Shown: piece by piece, positions 21,676 through 33,610 of the stretch | How the letters are laid out: each line of letters starts with the position of its first letter | Numbering within the stretch: position 1 is the first letter of the stretch | Source: Pleurostoma richardsiae | Lineage: Eukaryota; Ascomycota; Sordariomycetes; Calosphaeriales; Pleurostomataceae | DNA: 64,000 bases | Direction of reading: 5' to 3' | Assembly (NCBI GenBank): GCA_030052745.1 | Contig: JANBVO010000028.1 | Span: 1-64,000, forward strand | The notes under the pieces: generated by a model | What the model saw: only the letters and a program-made list of their open reading frames with translations | Database searches by the model: none | Told to the model about the DNA's origin: nothing | Translations under genes and position numbers: made by a program

Positions 21676-23835
21676 TTGCGCCTAGTCAGCGCAGTGGTCA
21701 GGATTCAGGAACTCTGGGCCGGGATGTTCAGGATGGTCAATCGTTCCAGATCTCTTAGAAATCCTGCAGGCCGGCGGATGGTGCACGGCCCCGCGGACAC
21801 CACCACCAGGGGTCCAGGCCCTGTGTCAGGTACTGCCCTGCAGACCTCAAACAAAGAGGGACTTGGTGGATTCGTTCAAAATGCCGACATCCCCTCGCAT
21901 GTCTTCCCCGAAGGGAAGAATCCCTATCTCAATCGTCCTCTGCCTCCTCCGCCTCCCCGCAAGGTTTCCTTTCGCTCACCTCGACCAAACACATCTGGCG
22001 GCTTGGACCATAGGCAGGACCTCACGATGCCTAACTTCGACAAGAGGATGTCGAGAGACGACTCGTTTCTCGGCAGGACTGGGAACAAGCCGCAGTTTGA
22101 CAAGCGGATCTCACGAGACGACATGTACATCAGGGGCCAGATGGCTTCTATGGCCCAGTTCCACATTCCAGTCCGTGGGCAACTCCTCACGCCGGAACAC
22201 AGTCCCAACTCACCTCCTCAGGGTTCTATGTCTGTGCCTGCCAGGGTCCTCACGCCCGAGTCTTTCCATTCAGGGGAGATACCGATCGGAATGGCTCTAG
22301 GGAGCCCCTCACACCCGCCCCCGACAATTCCTAGTTGGCAGCCTCGGCTCCCGACAGTTGTCCAAGAGAACGAGAGTTATGAGGCGGCATCAGCGAGCCC
22401 TGCCCCGACTTTTCAGAGGACAAAGACCGGGAGGAGAAAGCTCTTTGGTCTGTTTAGTTCTAAAAAGCATCCTGAGCCGTTAAAACCAAGGTCTGGCCAA
22501 CAGCAAGAGGCGACAAAGTCATCAAGTGCTGTCGCATCAGCAACTGCGTCGCCGTCGGCACCCAGAAGCGCTTCTGCGTCGAACCAGCCAACGAGAAGCA
22601 ACACGACGAGAGCAAAGTATAAGCCGATCCTTATTCGGACCAATACCGAACCTTTCCCCGCAGATAGCCCTGCAAGTGAGTCCAGCTATGGGAGGCCATT
22701 ACGGACTAGAGGGTCAGAAGCCTCGATCAGACAGCCAACAGCCCCAAGCGGAACTGTGGACAACTCATTACGGCCACCAAACCTTGCTCCTTCATTGGCG
22801 AAACCAGGTAGTCCCTTTCTGGACGTGGAGATTCCTGATATCAAAATGGAGCGCTATAGCGTTATGTTCGGCAATCTTTTGAACAGCCAGCAGCAACCCG
22901 CGTCGTCATTGCTTGCGAGGCGTCAGGCAACTCTGGACAAGCTGAAGACGATTAACGACCGGATCGTTGCAGAGGAGGAGGCGCGATCGAGGTCAAGACA
23001 ACGGCGAGCTACATCACCACAGCCTACGAAGTCACCGGCGCTCTCACTTTTCCCCCCATCTCCTCCAGATCAGCGGTATATACCACCCGCCATGCCGCAG
23101 ATTTTGACTCCGAGGAGTCGGTCCAACACTTCCCCGGCTCTGTTACCATCACCATCAAAGCCCACTTTCGACCAGAGTCAGCCGCGTAACCAGTCAACAA
23201 GGGGAAGACAGAGTGTCTTCCCAGTGCCTGTGTCCCAGGAGGGAAGAAGTCCAGCGCCAGCGGAACGGCCGGCAGACTATCCGATGCACTCCATCAGGGA
23301 GGATTCTCCGTTCAGCCCGGAGCAGTCACGGCTGGTGCTAGACTCACCGAGCGAACCGGATGAAGACACCATTGTCTTACAACCATTGAAGCCGGCCATC
23401 AGCGAGCCTCAATGGCAGATGGTCTCGCCGCCGGCGTCAGCTGCGCCGTCGACCACCGTTTCCAATGCCAGCAGCAGCACGCCGAAAAAGTCGGCGCCGT
23501 CCTCGGCTTCATCGGCCCAGACTCCGGCCACGCAGCCGTCGGTCGATATTGACGAGCCGGACACGGCGCTCAAAACCGCCGTCGAGGTGTCGATCGCCCG
23601 GCAGATCAGCATCTCACGACAGCAGCGGCAGCTGCTACGGCCGCTGCAGACCAGCCTCTCCCAGAGGGGGCCTCGGGGAGCCAGTCCCGGTGCCACGGGG
23701 CCTAAGCTCGGCAGGAACGAGAGGCTTAACGAGACCAAATACTCGACGCCGACGCTGGTGGTGCCGCAGGAGACGCTAGACTCGCAGCTCGCGCAGCACC
23801 GTCGGAGCGAGAGGGTGGTCCTGGAGGCCGCATAA
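21676..23835 (+). CDS. Large disordered Ser/Pro-rich fungal protein, function unknown
   Basis: An uninterrupted frame of up to 719 residues with strong coding character. It is rich in Ser, Pro, Arg and Gln and looks mostly disordered. Visible blocks include a proline stretch (NRPLPPPPPRKVSF), two similar segments (NFDKRMSRDDSFL and QFDKRISRDDMYI), a basic patch (RTKTGRRKLFGLFSSKKH) and, near residue 380-400, an ordered-looking segment, IPDIKMERYSVMFGNLLN, followed by a helical stretch (LLARRQATLDKLKTINDRIV). A short helix EVSIARQISISRQQRQLLRP lies near the C terminus. The start is uncertain: ATGs at 21676, 21724 and 21733 are in frame, and the last (MVNRSRSLRN) looks most natural. No catalytic domain is recognised. 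The order of blocks suggests a scaffold or regulator, but this is only inference. Confidence 0.78.
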   Translation: MRLVSAVVRIQELWAGMFRMVNRSRSLRNPAGRRMVHGPADTTTRGPGPVSGTALQTSNKEGLGGFVQNADIPSHVFPEGKNPYLNRPLPPPPPRKVSFRSPRPNTSGGLDHRQDLTMPNFDKRMSRDDSFLGRTGNKPQFDKRISRDDMYIRGQMASMAQFHIPVRGQLLTPEHSPNSPPQGSMSVPARVLTPESFHSGEIPIGMALGSPSHPPPTIPSWQPRLPTVVQENESYEAASASPAPTFQRTKTGRRKLFGLFSSKKHPEPLKPRSGQQQEATKSSSAVASATASPSAPRSASASNQPTRSNTTRAKYKPILIRTNTEPFPADSPASESSYGRPLRTRGSEASIRQPTAPSGTVDNSLRPPNLAPSLAKPGSPFLDVEIPDIKMERYSVMFGNLLNSQQQPASSLLARRQATLDKLKTINDRIVAEEEARSRSRQRRATSPQPTKSPALSLFPPSPPDQRYIPPAMPQILTPRSRSNTSPALLPSPSKPTFDQSQPRNQSTRGRQSVFPVPVSQEGRSPAPAERPADYPMHSIREDSPFSPEQSRLVLDSPSEPDEDTIVLQPLKPAISEPQWQMVSPPASAAPSTTVSNASSSTPKKSAPSSASSAQTPATQPSVDIDEPDTALKTAVEVSIARQISISRQQRQLLRPLQTSLSQRGPRGASPGATGPKLGRNERLNETKYSTPTLVVPQETLDSQLAQHRRSERVVLEAA

Positions 23836-24594
23836 TAGTACTGTCTCTTCTTCCTTTTCACATGCAGCGTTTTCGAAACAGCTCGCGCCGTGACTCTATC
23901 TATACTTTACCGGTCCCCAATACGAGCGAGCAGGAATTGTATTTGCAGAACCCTGGCGTTTCGGTTAATTTGGTTTCTTGTCTATTGCGCATCTGATGGC
24001 GCAGAATGGGCGCGACGCCTCCAATATTGGGGAAACAACCACCCCCTTTCCTTTGTTGTGCGGCAAAATAAGGCAAGCCTTGACGGTCGCCACAGCTTCT
24101 CAATACCTCCTACTTATACTTCTTTGGCATGATACCTAGGATCTGGCTTTTGGAATGGATAGACAGCATGGTTAATCAAGCCCCTTCATATAGAGCTTCT
24201 GGACTTGGACCATATATAATCCCCAGTTGCCTCCCTGTTACCCTGCGCTACTGTTCCAAGCGAATCTAGTTATGTCGACCTGACAACCCTGCTTGGAAGA
24301 CATAAGGGCTCGAAAGGGAGCCCTGTTTACACTACTGCAGACGTCTCAAATGTATACAATCCTCATCTATTGCGCGATGGCATATATAGCGAAGGGATCG
24401 AGGCGGAAAATTGCTGCATCGTAGAAAGGACCACCTTAGACAACAAGTACTGCGCGCATATAACCAAGGCTGGACCTCAAGCCCAGCTCTATCGAAGGAT
24501 TATTACCGTGACGTGCGCAGGCCGGCAACGAGCTGCCGGCTTCTACCTGAACTCCACCTCGACACCTCTTTTGACGTCCAAGAGACCTAACACC
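23836..24594. other. Convergent intergenic region
   Basis: The disordered-protein gene and YKT6 both end here. Frames up to 80 residues are unremarkable. No gene is seen. Confidence 0.5.
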
Positions 24595-25710
24595 TCACAT
24601 CAACACGCAGCAGCTGTTCTGCTTCTTCGCCTGCTGGTAGAACATCTTGCTCTGCGCACTCAGGCCGTCGCTCTTGGCCACCAGGTCGTCGATCTTCTCT
24701 CCTCTCTGCAGGACGCTTTCAATGGTCTTGTGCAGCACAATCTTCGTCTCTGTATAGACGATTTCAGGTCAGAGACCGCGGGACTCTTCAACGTTAGGGG
24801 TTTAGATAAGTTTTTTCCAGCACTCACCATCCAACTCCTTCTGGATCTTCAGGATGCTATCTGCCTGATTGGGGTCCTGATACTTGTTGACGTATTCCTT
24901 GAGCTGGGGGAAAACCAAGGTTGGCGTGCCCGTGGCCCACGATGACCGAGGGTTGTTGGAGAGGAACTCGTCGACGACTTTGGACAGCAGCTGGTGCGCG
25001 ACTAGGGCCGGATAGTCCTGGCTTGTGATAATGATGCCGCAGATACCCTCGCTGCGGCCGTACGCGTGAAACGTGTTGTCTGTAGAGCTGAGAGTTAGCA
25101 CCCTGTCGTCTCTTCTCCCTGCTGCATCTTCCTGCATCTTCCAATGACATGTCGCGAGCATCCTCCTCTTGTTTTTCTTATTCGTGCTGCACATAATTGG
25201 ACACAAGCTCCAAGAGACAGGGTGACTGTGTCCTGTTGGCGCATAGCCTCCTCGTCTCTCTAAGCACCCTGCGCGGTTGTCCTCAAGAGACATGCGCATT
25301 TGTCGGTTGCCCTTTCCATTGGTGACCGCTGCCTCAGGGGACGCAGGTGAAAAGAATAATGTACCTTGCTCTTCGACATCTTGTCTCTGGCCCGGCCGTG
25401 TGCGCTCTGCGACCGTCTTCGCGAACAAGGTCATGAACTCTCCATAGCTGGCCATCCCATATCAGCACCGCCACATCTCTAGATCGCAGAGGCGGGGGAT
25501 CGTTCGTACTTGTTCTTCGTGAACCGTGAGAAATCGCTGAGATTCTTCTCAGCAACCAGCTCGTGAGATGGCTTGCTGTCGTTCCTTATGATCTAGGCAA
25601 CCGAATAGCTCGTTAGCACGGCCGACGGTACAGTGACGACATAAGCGGTGGCAGAGTGGCTAGGAAGAGAGACGGATGCAACGACATACGCCAATGTAGA
25701 ACAGCTTCAT
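24595..25710 (-). CDS. YKT6: R-SNARE Ykt6
   Basis: Ykt6 is the lipid-anchored longin SNARE used in ER-Golgi, intra-Golgi, vacuolar and autophagosome fusion. Five reverse-strand exons: 25690-25710, 25510-25592, 25365-25447, 24828-25079 and 24595-24749, giving 197 residues. The longin domain starts [20 protein letters not shown] and continues through [20 protein letters not shown] and [18 protein letters not shown]. The SNARE motif ([20 protein letters not shown], then [20 protein letters not shown]) carries the zero-layer Arg in VLQRGEK. The tail ends CCVLM, a CAAX box (CVLM) preceded by the palmitoylated Cys, replacing the membrane helix of other SNAREs. The exon joins all have GT-AG ends and restore the family sequence without gaps. 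Confidence 0.95.
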
Positions 25711-26156
25711 GACGACAGTTTATTGATGGTATCTCTCGGTTTCTAAGTTGAGGGTGTCGCGAAAGGGTATCTTGTCGTTTGGTATGAAGAAAGACGGAAG
25801 AGGATGTCGGGGAAGCTCTAGAGTCCGTCTTGCATTGATACCGCCGCCTGGAAGATGGCGGTGCCGTCACATGCACCCGGTGCCAATCACCGACTGAAAC
25901 AAGGTGAAATGTGGCGGTCAGTGAGCCTATCAGCCACACCCCGCGCGCCCCGCGCAGGATTTCAAAGGTACCAAGGTACATACCTGCTTACAGGAGGTGC
26001 CTTATGGATACACATCGAAATCTTAACATTGCCATATTCCGGCGACTGCCTCACTCTGAGCGACTCGTCGTTGTTATATTTGCGCTTCTCAACAGAGAAG
26101 CGACTTGGCAGGACTGCTCTTGTGTGTCTCGGAGTATTTTACGGGATATACACACA
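25711..26156. promoter_or_regulatory. Divergent promoter between YKT6 and SLH1
   Basis: The two genes diverge from this 446-bp stretch. The SLH1 frame is open back to 25911, giving a possible N-terminal extension of 82 residues that does not look like the family, so I treat it as leader. Confidence 0.55.
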
Positions 26157-29100
26157 ATGTCGAGCTCTCTGAATGAGGCCGAGGCGCAATGGCGAGCCCA
26201 GGTTGCTGCTATGAAGGCAGCAATCGCGGAGCTCAAGCTGCCGACTAGCACCCAAAACGGCGAGAGCGTTCTCACCGACGAAGACGATGATTTCGACTAC
26301 AGCTCGGCAGGCAGCGGGCATGATGTGTGGGACTTCATCTCTGACAGTGAGCTGGAAGACCTTGGACTCGACAGCGGGGACCTGATGGATAGTACCGATG
26401 GCCTCGAAGAGGAGCCCTTTGGCCCTCACTGGTTCGCTGAGAAGTGCTCAGCAGTAGCTGCTCGTAAGGATGGGCTGCCCTCGAGTACACTGCAAGACCA
26501 GATCATGGACCTACTCAAGTCTAGCCGCCCGGAAGACGAGTTGCAGTCTCTTCTGACCGACCTTGTGGGCTTCGACGACCTGGATTTTGTCATCGAGCTC
26601 ATTTCTCATCGAAAGGAAATCGCTTCGTTTGCGTCCTTTCAGGAAGACTATGAAACGCAGCCGACGGGGAACCGACTGCTGACCAGGGCTGAGCGAGAAG
26701 ACGCCCTGCGACGCCAGGATTATGCCCACAAGAACGCTTCCCTGGCGCCGACCGGGTTCAAGGAGCCACAGTACCCTCACGTGTACAGGTCCTATCAAGC
26801 AGGAAATTCACTGAGTTATGCAGGCAAGAGATACGCCCTTCCACAGGGCAGTCAGCGGAAAGAGTTCGAGAAGTATGAGGAGTACTCAATTCCGGCCGGG
26901 AAAGCTGGTGGCCTGCTTCCTGGGCAGAAGCTTGTCAATATAGAAGACTTGGACGGACTCTGCCGCAGGACGTTCAAGGGCTACAAGGCGCTGAACCGAA
27001 TGCAAAGTCTTGTGTACCCGGTGGCGTACAAGACGAGTGAGAATATGCTTATCTGTGCCCCGACTGGTGCTGTTAGTATAATTCCTGTGACTTGACGACC
27101 AACTTGATATTGACACTTTGGAAAGGGCAAAACCGACGCAGCAATGCTGACGATCCTTCACACTGTCGGGCAGTACTTGACCCCGAGCCCTCTTGAGGAC
27201 CGTGCCGCAACAGACTTTGCTGTTGATGCAGACGACTTCAAGATTGTCTACGTCGCTCCGATGAAGGCACTCGCTGCTGAAATCACAGAGAAACTGGGAC
27301 AGCGCCTGGCGTGGCTGGGCATCAAGTGCCGTGAATACACAGGCGACATGCACCTTACCAAATCTGAGATCATTCAGACCCAGATCATTGTGACTACCCC
27401 AGAGAAGTGGGACGTTGTCACGAGGAAGGGAACTGGTGACACTGAGCTCGTACAGAAGGTCCGTCTCCTCATCATCGATGAAGTTCACATGCTTCACGAT
27501 GAGCGAGGTGCCGTCTTGGAATCTCTCGTTGCTCGAACTGAGAGGCAAGTTGAGAGCACGCAATCTCTGATTCGAATCGTGGGGCTTTCCGCTACGCTGC
27601 CCAACTATATCGATGTTGCGGACTTCCTAAAAGTCAATCGATATGCAGGATTGTTCTATTTTGATGCATCCTTCCGACCAGTTCCTCTCGAGCAGCATTT
27701 CATTGGTGTCAAGGGCAAGGCAGGCTCGAAACAGTCGAGAGAAAACTTGGATACAGTGGCTTTTGAGAAAGTCCGCGAAATGCTGGAGCAGGATCACCAG
27801 GTCATGGTATTTGTGCATTCCAGGAGAGATACTATGGCGACGGCGAAGATGCTATACGAGAAGGCGATCGATCAAGTCTGTGTGGATCTCTTCGACCCAA
27901 GCACGCATCCAAAGTACGAATCCGCTGTCCGGGACATGAAGTCCTGCAAAGCCAGAGAGCTGAGGGAGCTCTTGCCAAAGGGGCTTGGCATCCATCACGC
28001 CGGCATGGCAAGATCGGACAGAAACTTGATGGAGAGGCTCTTCGGCGAGGGTGTGCTTAAAGTACTCTGCTGCACGGCCACGCTTGCTTGGGGTGTCAAT
28101 CTCCCCGCCGCGGCCGTCGTGATCAAAGGTACTCAGGTCTACAGCGCCCAGGATGGCAAGTTTGTCGACCTTGGCATACTTGACGTTCTTCAGATCTTCG
28201 GACGCGCTGGACGTCCTCAGTTCGAGGATACTGGTATCGGCATGATCTGCACGACGCAAGACAAGCTGACTCATTATCTCACGGCTGTTACGGATCAGCT
28301 TCCCATCGAGTCGAGGTTTTCCGCTAAGCTCGTGGACAATCTGAACGCCGAGATTGCCCTGGGGACCGTCACATCGATTCCAGAAGCCGTCCAGTGGATA
28401 GGCTACTCCTATCTCTTCGTTCGAATGAGACGAAACCCGATGGCTTATGGAATCGACTGGACCGAGTTTGCTGAAGATCCTACTCTGGTCCAACGACGCC
28501 GACAGTTGGCTATCCAGGCTGCCAGAACACTGCAGAAATGCCAGATGGTTATCTACAATGAAGCCACTGAGGAACTCCGCAGTAAGGACATCGGCCGTAT
28601 AGCCAGCCAGTATTATATTCTCCATACCAGCATCGAAATTTTCAACACCATGATGCGCCCGCAAGCTACAGAAGCCGACATCTTGAAGATGATTGCTATG
28701 AGTGGAGAGTTTGACAATATTCAGTCGAGGGACAGCGAGAGCAATGAGTTGTCGAAGATGAGACATAACGATAACATCGTGCCCTGTGACGTAGATGGGG
28801 GCATTGATACGCCTCAAGCGAAGACCAATATTCTCCTTCAAGCCTATATTTCGAAGGCGCAGCCTGAGGATTTTGCACTGACAAACGACCTGAACTACGT
28901 TGCACAACAGGCCGGGCGCATCTGTCGCGCTCTCTTCATGATCGCCCTCAACCGAAGATGGGGCCACCAGTGCCTAGTATTGCTGACGCTGGCGAAGTCA
29001 ATCGAAAAGCGAGTGTGGCCATTCCAGCATCCGCTTCATCAGTTCGATCTTGCCAAGCCCATCCTCAACCAACTTGACGCGAAGGAAAACCTGACGATCG

Positions 29101-32100
29101 AAGGAATGCGTGATATGGAACCGGCTGAGATTGGAGGTCTCGTCCACAACCACGGGGCTGGCAAGACAATCACCAAGATATTGAACAACTTTCCTACCGT
29201 GAGCGTGGAGGCGGAGATTGCCCCTTTGAATCGCGATGTCCTACGAATCAAGCTCTACATCATGCCGGACTTCTTGTGGAATGATCGAATTCACGGTACC
29301 TCAGAATCTTACTACATCTGGGTTGAGAACTCGGAGACATCCGAGATTTACCACCATGAGTTCTTCATCCTCAACCGGAGAAAGTTGCATGATGACCACG
29401 AGCTCAACTTCACCATTCCTCTCTCCGACCCATTACCCAACCAGATCTACGTACGAGCCGTGTCAGACAGATGGCTCGGGGCGGAAACTGTGACTCCTGT
29501 TTCTTTCCAGCATCTCATCAGACCGGATACTGAGAGTGTCTATACCGATCTCTTGAACCTACAACCCCTTCCCATCACAGCCCTGAAGAACCCGGGCTTA
29601 GAGGAGATATATGCACAGCGATTCCAGTTCTTCAATCCGATGCAGACTCAAATATTTCACACTCTGTATCACACGCCCGCGAACGTCCTTCTGGGATCGC
29701 CAACAGGCAGTGGCAAGACCGTAGCTGCCGAACTGGCCATGTGGTGGGCGTTCAGAGAGAGACCTGGGTCCAAGGTCGTCTACATAGCACCCATGAAGGC
29801 GCTGGTCCGGGAGCGTGTCAAAGATTGGGGTGCTCGACTCGCAAAGCCCCTCGGCTTGAAGTTGGTGGAATTGACTGGTAAAAATAGTGCTTCCTTGATT
29901 TGAATAACTACCCATAGCTAACTTTGTATAGGCGACAACACACCTGACACACGAACGATCAAGGATGCGGATGTCATTGTCACGACACCCGAGAAGTGGG
30001 ATGGTATTTCCCGTAGCTGGCAGACGAGAAGCTATGTCCGCCAGGTCAGCCTCGTCATCATTGACGAGATTCATTTACTTGCCGGAGATCGAGGTCCTAT
30101 CCTCGAGATCATCGTTTCTCGTAAGCATGTATGCTCGCTTACATCTCATGCGCTTACTGACTCTCGTAGGCATGAACTATATTGCATCCTCAACAAAGAA
30201 TGCCGTCCGACTGCTAGGCATGTCCACTGCTTGTGCGAATGCTATGGACCTTGGAAATTGGCTTGGGGTCAAGGAAGGCCTGTTCAACTTCAGGCACTCG
30301 GTGCGACCCGTGCCTCTGGAGCTGTACATTGACGGTTTCCCTGAAGTCAGAGGCTTCTGCCCCTTGATGCAGTCCATGAACCGACCGACGTTCCTGGCGG
30401 TCAAGAACCATAGTCCAGACAAGCCCGTCATTGTCTTTGTGCCATCCCGAAGGCAGACGCGTCTCACGGCCAAAGACCTCATCAACCTTTGTGGAATGGA
30501 AGACAACCCTAGGAGGTTCCTGAACATGGAGGAAGACGATCTGCAGCTCAATCTGTCACGAGTGAAGGATGATGCCTTGAAGGAAGCCATAAGTTTCGGC
30601 ATTGGCCTGCACCATGCCGGCCTCGTCGAGTCCGATCGACAGCTTGCTGAAGAGCTTTTCCTCAACAACAAGATCCAAATCCTTATAGCAACGAGCACTC
30701 TGGCATGGGGTGTCAACCTCCCGGCACACCTTGTTGTCGTCAAGGGGACGCAGTTTTATGATGCAAAGATCGAGGGATACAAAGACATGGACCTCACGGA
30801 CGTCCTGCAGATGCTGGGCCGAGCAGGCCGGCCACAGTTCGACAACTCGGGCGTCGCCCGAATCTTTACCCAGGACTCGAAGAAAGATTTCTACAAGCAC
30901 TTCTTGCACACCGGCTTCCCCGTAGAGTCTTCGCTGCACACTGTCCTGGACAACCATCTTTGCGCCGAAGTCTCTGCGGAGACGATCGTCACTAAGCAAG
31001 ATGCGCTGGACTATCTGACATGGACCTTCTTCTTCCGGCGACTCCACAAGAACCCGTCATATTACGGGCTGGAGATCTCTGCCGAGGAGCACAACAGCGT
31101 ATCTGCCCAGGAGCTGGCGAATGAGTTCATGATCGACATGGTAGACAAGTCACTGTCCGAGCTAGCGGATTCTAAGTGTGTGGAAGTCTACCCGAATGGC
31201 GATGTCGATTCGACCCCGCTTGGAAAGATCATGAGCTATTACTACCTGTCGCACAAGACTATCCGATACCTCGTCCGCCACGCGAAGGCGCAGGCCTCTT
31301 TTCTGGATGTCCTATCCTGGATGTGCCGCGCCACTGAGTATGACGAGCTGCCTGTCCGTCACAACGAAGACCTTATCAACGCAGAGCTGTCCCGCAACCT
31401 GACTTTCCCGGGCACCTCTTTCGGCCTGCCCATGTGGGACCCGCACGTCAAGGCGTTCCTCCTTCTCCAGGCACACATGTCGCGCATTCCTCTACCTATC
31501 ACGGATTATGTCGGTGATCAGACCAGCGTGCTTGACCAGGCTATTCGTATCATCCAAGCCTCCATTGACGTGTTGGCGGAGCTCGGCCATCTCTCCAGCG
31601 CGCTGGAGATGATCAAGCTGCTGCAATCTGTCAAGTGCGCTAGGTGGCCGACAGAGCCGCCAGTCTCCATATTCCCGGGAGTAGACGCAGAAAAGGTCAA
31701 GAACACAACCACGCTGCAGAAACTGACCACGATGAACCAGGGACAGTGGAGCAAGCTTGCTAAAGACTTGTTTGTTCCGTCCTCTCAGCAACAGAGGTTC
31801 GTCCGCACAGTGTCGATCCTGCCGAACGTGAAGGTCTCGGTGGACAACGTGACCGCTCAGTCACTGACCGTCAATCTCAAGCGCCTCAACCCGATCGTCG
31901 AGCGGGAGGCGCGGATATACGCGCCCAAGTTCCCGAAGCCACAGACTGAGGGCTGGTTCGTGGTCGTGGGAGATCTCGCGAAGGATGAAGTGTACGCAAT
32001 CAAGCGACTTGGATGGTCACAAGGTCCGGGTAGGGCCGTAGGCGTCGGGTCAAGGCCGGCTGCTCGCGCTCAGATTAAGCTGCCCCCGGCGGAAGATGCT

Positions 32101-32268
32101 CAGCCGAGGAAGGTCGATGTCGTGGTGGTGAGCGACGGGTACGTCGGGTTGCAATACCAAGTGCTCGGGGTCGAGGTTCCCGGGCTGCCCTCTGTAGACG
32201 ACGACGTGAGCAAGTCCAAGGGGCCGGTGAATCCGCCGGCCGGGGCTGCTAGCGGCTCTTCATCATGA
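26157..32268 (+). CDS. SLH1: Ski2-like tandem helicase SLH1 (RQT complex, ASCC3 homologue)
   Basis: Slh1/Rqt2 is the helicase of the ribosome-quality-control trigger complex that splits collided ribosomes. Four exons, 26157-27071, 27126-29877, 29932-30120 and 30170-32268, give 1984 residues, the normal size. After an acidic N-terminal region come two full helicase cassettes each followed by a Sec63-like part. Cassette 1: APTGAGKT (about 301-308), [46 protein letters not shown]. Cassette 2: GSPTGSGKT (about 1162), [53 protein letters not shown]. Intron 1 cuts the first Walker A between GA and GK. BRR2 is excluded by the N terminus and length, and the shorter N-terminal region rules out Mer3. 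The start chosen begins [16 protein letters not shown]. Confidence 0.93.
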
Positions 32269-32353
32269 GTGCTACGTTTTGATGCGCTCTCCTCCTGCTG
32301 TAGGCCTGCGAGATAGCCAGAAATAGAAGAAGTTAATCGTGGGAAAACACTGA

Positions 32354-33148
32354 TCAGCCCGTGCCAAGGTACTTGTCCAGATCCACCCTGCCATAGATCT
32401 GCTCCCTCAGCCTCTCCGCCTTCCTCCTATCCTCGCGCGCCATCTTGCGCACCTTCTTCGCATCCAGCCCCTGCCGCGCCTTCTCCTTCTCCGCCCTCCT
32501 CCTCCGGAACTCGGCCTCCAGGTCCTTCGGCACCTCCACCCCGATGCCCAGCTTGTCGTCCTTGGGCTTCGCTTTGAGCGGGTGGGGGATGCCCTGCTGC
32601 GTGGCGCCCAGCCCGCGTCGCGCGTCTGGGTCCCACCCCTGTGCCTCCAGGATCGTGAGGCCCATGCGCGAGCGGTCTAGCGCGGAGGGCGGGTGCGAGT
32701 GCGCGAGACAGACTTGGTGCACGAGGGAGGACTCGTGCTGGGTGTTGGAGGTGCCTACTGCGGCGCTGCTGCTACTGCTGCTCCCTTCGCTGCTAGGCTC
32801 GGCCGCGTGCGGACCGGCGGATGAGAGCGGCAGCTTGCACACCTCGCAGACGGCGGCTACGAGGGGTTCATCCTCGCCTCTGCCGTCCTTTTCAGTACCG
32901 TTGGTGTGCGGCGCGCCTGGCTTGGCGGCGCTGGTCTCCCTGGGCAGGACGATACTCAGGTAGAGGTCTGAGACCGCGGATGGTGCACGGGCGGCGGCCG
33001 CCTGCTCTGCAGTGGTGGCATCTGTAGATGACGCCGGCACGAAGGCGACCTTGTGCCGGTGCAGTCCGGAGCCGAAGGCCCGCTTGCGGTGCAGCGGGGT
33101 GTCGTCGTGGAAGTCGTCCTGTTCACTGTCTGATGCCATCTCCGACAA
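32354..33148 (-). CDS. G-patch domain protein
   Basis: The single exon encodes 264 residues (MSEMASDSEQDDFHDD...; a second ATG three codons in). The C-terminal half holds a G-patch-like motif: SRMGLTILEAQGWDPDARRG, then LGATQQGIPHPLKAKPKDDK and LGIGVEVPKDLE, followed by a highly charged helix (FRRRRAEKEKARQGLDAKKV) likely to form coiled coil. G-patch proteins typically bind and activate DEAH RNA helicases, so a role in splicing or ribosome assembly is likely. Upstream is a CEVCKLPL pair of cysteines and a HQVCLAHSHPPSALDRSRMG block reminiscent of GPANK1-like proteins. The middle is a Ser-rich linker. It converges tail-to-tail with SLH1 with only 85 bp between stops. The precise orthologue is uncertain. 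Confidence 0.82.
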   Translation of the reverse strand: MSEMASDSEQDDFHDDTPLHRKRAFGSGLHRHKVAFVPASSTDATTAEQAAAARAPSAVSDLYLSIVLPRETSAAKPGAPHTNGTEKDGRGEDEPLVAAVCEVCKLPLSSAGPHAAEPSSEGSSSSSSAAVGTSNTQHESSLVHQVCLAHSHPPSALDRSRMGLTILEAQGWDPDARRGLGATQQGIPHPLKAKPKDDKLGIGVEVPKDLEAEFRRRRAEKEKARQGLDAKKVRKMAREDRRKAERLREQIYGRVDLDKYLGTG

Positions 33149-33610
33149 GGAGCGAGAGCTTCCGGCACTGTAAAAATCTTATGTGGCCTCTCGCTACGAA
33201 GAGATCTGTTGAGCTACTTCATCATCGAGGCATTTAGATCCAGATATGGATGGTGAGATGTAGATACAGCTTAAGGAATGCGAAGAGGCGAGTTCGAGCA
33301 TGTGCGGTTCCTCTGCTGAGTCAAGCAGCGAAGTGAAGTCGCCGCCTGGCGCCAGTGGCGCGCCGCTTCCCGCTGCGCCCCTGGACGAGCTTATTTTTAG
33401 GGGCAGCCAGGGGTTTGTACTGTACCTCCGTAAATTTTATCTGATGACGCAGCTCCGACCTTCACTTCTTTTGGAAGTTCAACCATTGACATTCTCCCTT
33501 CCAAGAACACCTCTCTGGTCTTCTTTGGCCGAATTCCCTGCCTGCGTAATGGATTGATAGGCCAACTTATCTTTTTTATTATCACGCTCGTTAATCTCCA
33601 TTCTCCGAGG
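33149..33610. promoter_or_regulatory. Divergent promoter between the G-patch gene and the dehydrogenase
   Basis: This 0.46 kb separates divergent starts. The dehydrogenase frame is open further upstream to an ATG at 33554. No specific site is claimed. Confidence 0.5.

Noticed and set aside
24370-24945. 191-residue frame on the plus strand
   Set aside because: It overlaps the last YKT6 exons in antisense, and the YKT6 SNARE motif is unmistakable on the other strand.
25911-26156. 82-residue N-terminal extension of SLH1
   Set aside because: The sequence does not resemble helicase N termini; the family-like start [11 protein letters not shown] is at 26157.
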